Below the pieces are notes generated by a model. That model was not told the origin of the DNA and did not search any database. It saw nothing but the letters and a program-made list of their open reading frames with translations. A stretch of DNA of 64,000 nt from UBA5078 sp963977405. Lineage in GTDB: Bacteria; Pseudomonadota; Gammaproteobacteria; Pseudomonadales; Pseudohongiellaceae. Numbering within the stretch: position 1 is the first letter of the stretch; every line of letters begins with the position of its first letter. Positions 63,487 through 64,000 of the stretch are shown here, piece after piece. Both the position numbers and the translations under genes were made by a program. Location: NCBI GenBank assembly GCA_963977405.1, contig CAXBOY010000004.1:1-64000 (forward strand), written 5' to 3'.

Positions 63487-63957
63487 TCAGGCCCTATGAT
63501 ATGGATGCGCGTTTAGAATGCTCCACGCCCTATAGATCTGTTCGGCGATGAGAATTCTAACCAACGGGTGTGGCAATGTTAATGCTGACAGCGACCATTT
63601 CTCGTTCGCTCTTGCCAAACAACTAGCCCCTAGGCCATCGGGCCCGCCCACTAGCAGGGCAATATTACGCCCTTCCATGCGGATAGCATCGATGCGTGCA
63701 GCCAACCCCTCGGTATTGAGCGCCTTGCCTTCCACCTCCATGGCGACCACGTAGTCCTGTGGTCGCACGCGACTGAGCAAGGCATCAGACTCCTTCCGAA
63801 TCACTTGCTCTATATCAATGCTCTTGCCCCGTTTTGCCAATGGCACTTCGGTTACGGAGAAGGCAAAATCGCTGGGCAGCCGTTTAGCATACTCGGTGAC
63901 GCCACTTTCGACCCAAGCGGGCATGCGAGTGCCCACTGAAATTAGATTAATTTTCAT
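63487..63957 (-). CDS. rlmH: RlmH, 23S rRNA pseudouridine(1915) N3-methyltransferase
   Basis: SPOUT methyltransferase that methylates the pseudouridine at 1915 in helix 69, the residue made by RluD, which is also encoded in this window. 156 aa with MKINLISVGTRMP, LLVGGPDGLG and ALTLPHPLVRILIAEQIYRAW, the trefoil-knot SAM site. The C-terminal YHR motif is present (HPYHRA). It overlaps the end of rsfS by 11 bases. Confidence 0.96.
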   Translation of the reverse strand: MKINLISVGTRMPAWVESGVTEYAKRLPSDFAFSVTEVPLAKRGKSIDIEQVIRKESDALLSRVRPQDYVVAMEVEGKALNTEGLAARIDAIRMEGRNIALLVGGPDGLGASCLARANEKWSLSALTLPHPLVRILIAEQIYRAWSILNAHPYHRA

Positions 63958-64000
63958 CCTTGGCCGCAGGGTCCACCGGAATCTCGCCCGGCTTAGAGTC
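63947..64000 (-). CDS. rsfS: RsfS, ribosomal silencing factor, C-terminal fragment
   Basis: Only the last 17 codons are in the window. The minus frame entering from the right edge ends in VDPAAKDEN and a TAA at 63949-63947, overlapping the rlmH start. The identity is inferred from the conserved rsfS-rlmH-mrdA order; the few residues are not diagnostic. Confidence 0.6.
   Translation of the reverse strand, partial: DSKPGEIPVDPAAKDEN

Noticed and set aside
1..64000. CRISPR arrays, insertion sequences, phage genes, tRNAs
   Set aside because: No regular direct-repeat arrays, no transposase or integrase frames, no phage structural genes and no cloverleaf sequence that I can recognise were seen.

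Overview
The window looks like a chromosomal segment of a gammaproteobacterium close to the Pseudomonadales/Cellvibrionales. Two conserved blocks match the gene order I recall from Pseudomonas: 16S rRNA-msrQ-msrP-pssA-ilvC-ilvH-ilvI, and clpB-pgeF-rluD-bamD-pilS-pilR-thiO-fimT followed by the minor pilins. A third run, ybeZ-ybeY-ybeX-lptE-holA ... lipA-lipB-ybeD-dacC-rlpA-rodA-mrdA-rlmH-rsfS, is also typical of the group. The genus cannot be named from the sequence alone. There is no phage, insertion sequence, CRISPR array or tRNA that I can see. Almost all of the window is dense housekeeping sequence.

Layout. 1-450: 5' end of a 16S rRNA gene (minus strand) with its leader, boxA and two tandem promoters. 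474-8482: periplasmic methionine sulfoxide repair (msrPQ), phosphatidylserine synthase, and the branched-chain amino acid block ilvY/ilvC/ilvH/ilvI. The KARI here is the long class II enzyme with its own divergent regulator, sitting where Pseudomonas has a short class I enzyme. 8483-16434: protein disaggregase ClpB, PgeF, RluD, BamD, a sedoheptulose-7-phosphate isomerase and NAD synthetase. 16618-28940: type IV pilus control (PilS/PilR), ThiO, and a full minor-pilin set (FimT, PilE, PilY2, PilY1, PilX, PilW, PilV, FimU). 29158-32986: a TSUP permease, a PhoPQ-like two-component pair with a PepSY protein, and a glycine-zipper protein. 33293-38754: a membrane-anchored cold-shock-domain protein, SlyX, a fatty acid desaturase, a TlpA-type thioredoxin, SrkA, an aspartate aminotransferase-like enzyme and a DUF1820 protein.

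38976-47346: MiaB, YbeZ/YbeY/YbeX, LptE, HolA and the large FadE acyl-CoA dehydrogenase, then a DUF4404 protein. 47600-50441 is the clearest accessory island. It is AT-richer and holds an unrecognised GNAT-like protein overlapping an isoprenylcysteine-methyltransferase-like membrane enzyme, divergent from a six-helix membrane class III nucleotide cyclase. 50514-55877: glutathione S-transferase, class V aminotransferase, a sodium-dependent NSS transporter, and two tandem secreted cyclophilins with an unrecognised C-terminal domain. 55958-64000: lipoate synthesis (LipA, LipB, YbeD) and the elongasome block (DacC-type PBP5, RlpA, RodA, PBP2, RlmH, RsfS).

The most interesting signals are the GNAT/ICMT/cyclase island as a possible signal-synthesis and sensing module, the apparent in-place replacement of ilvC by an ilvY-ilvC pair, a perfect palindrome inside the start of ilvY, a candidate branched-chain leader peptide ahead of ilvI, the membrane-anchored cold-shock domain, and the tandem cyclophilins.
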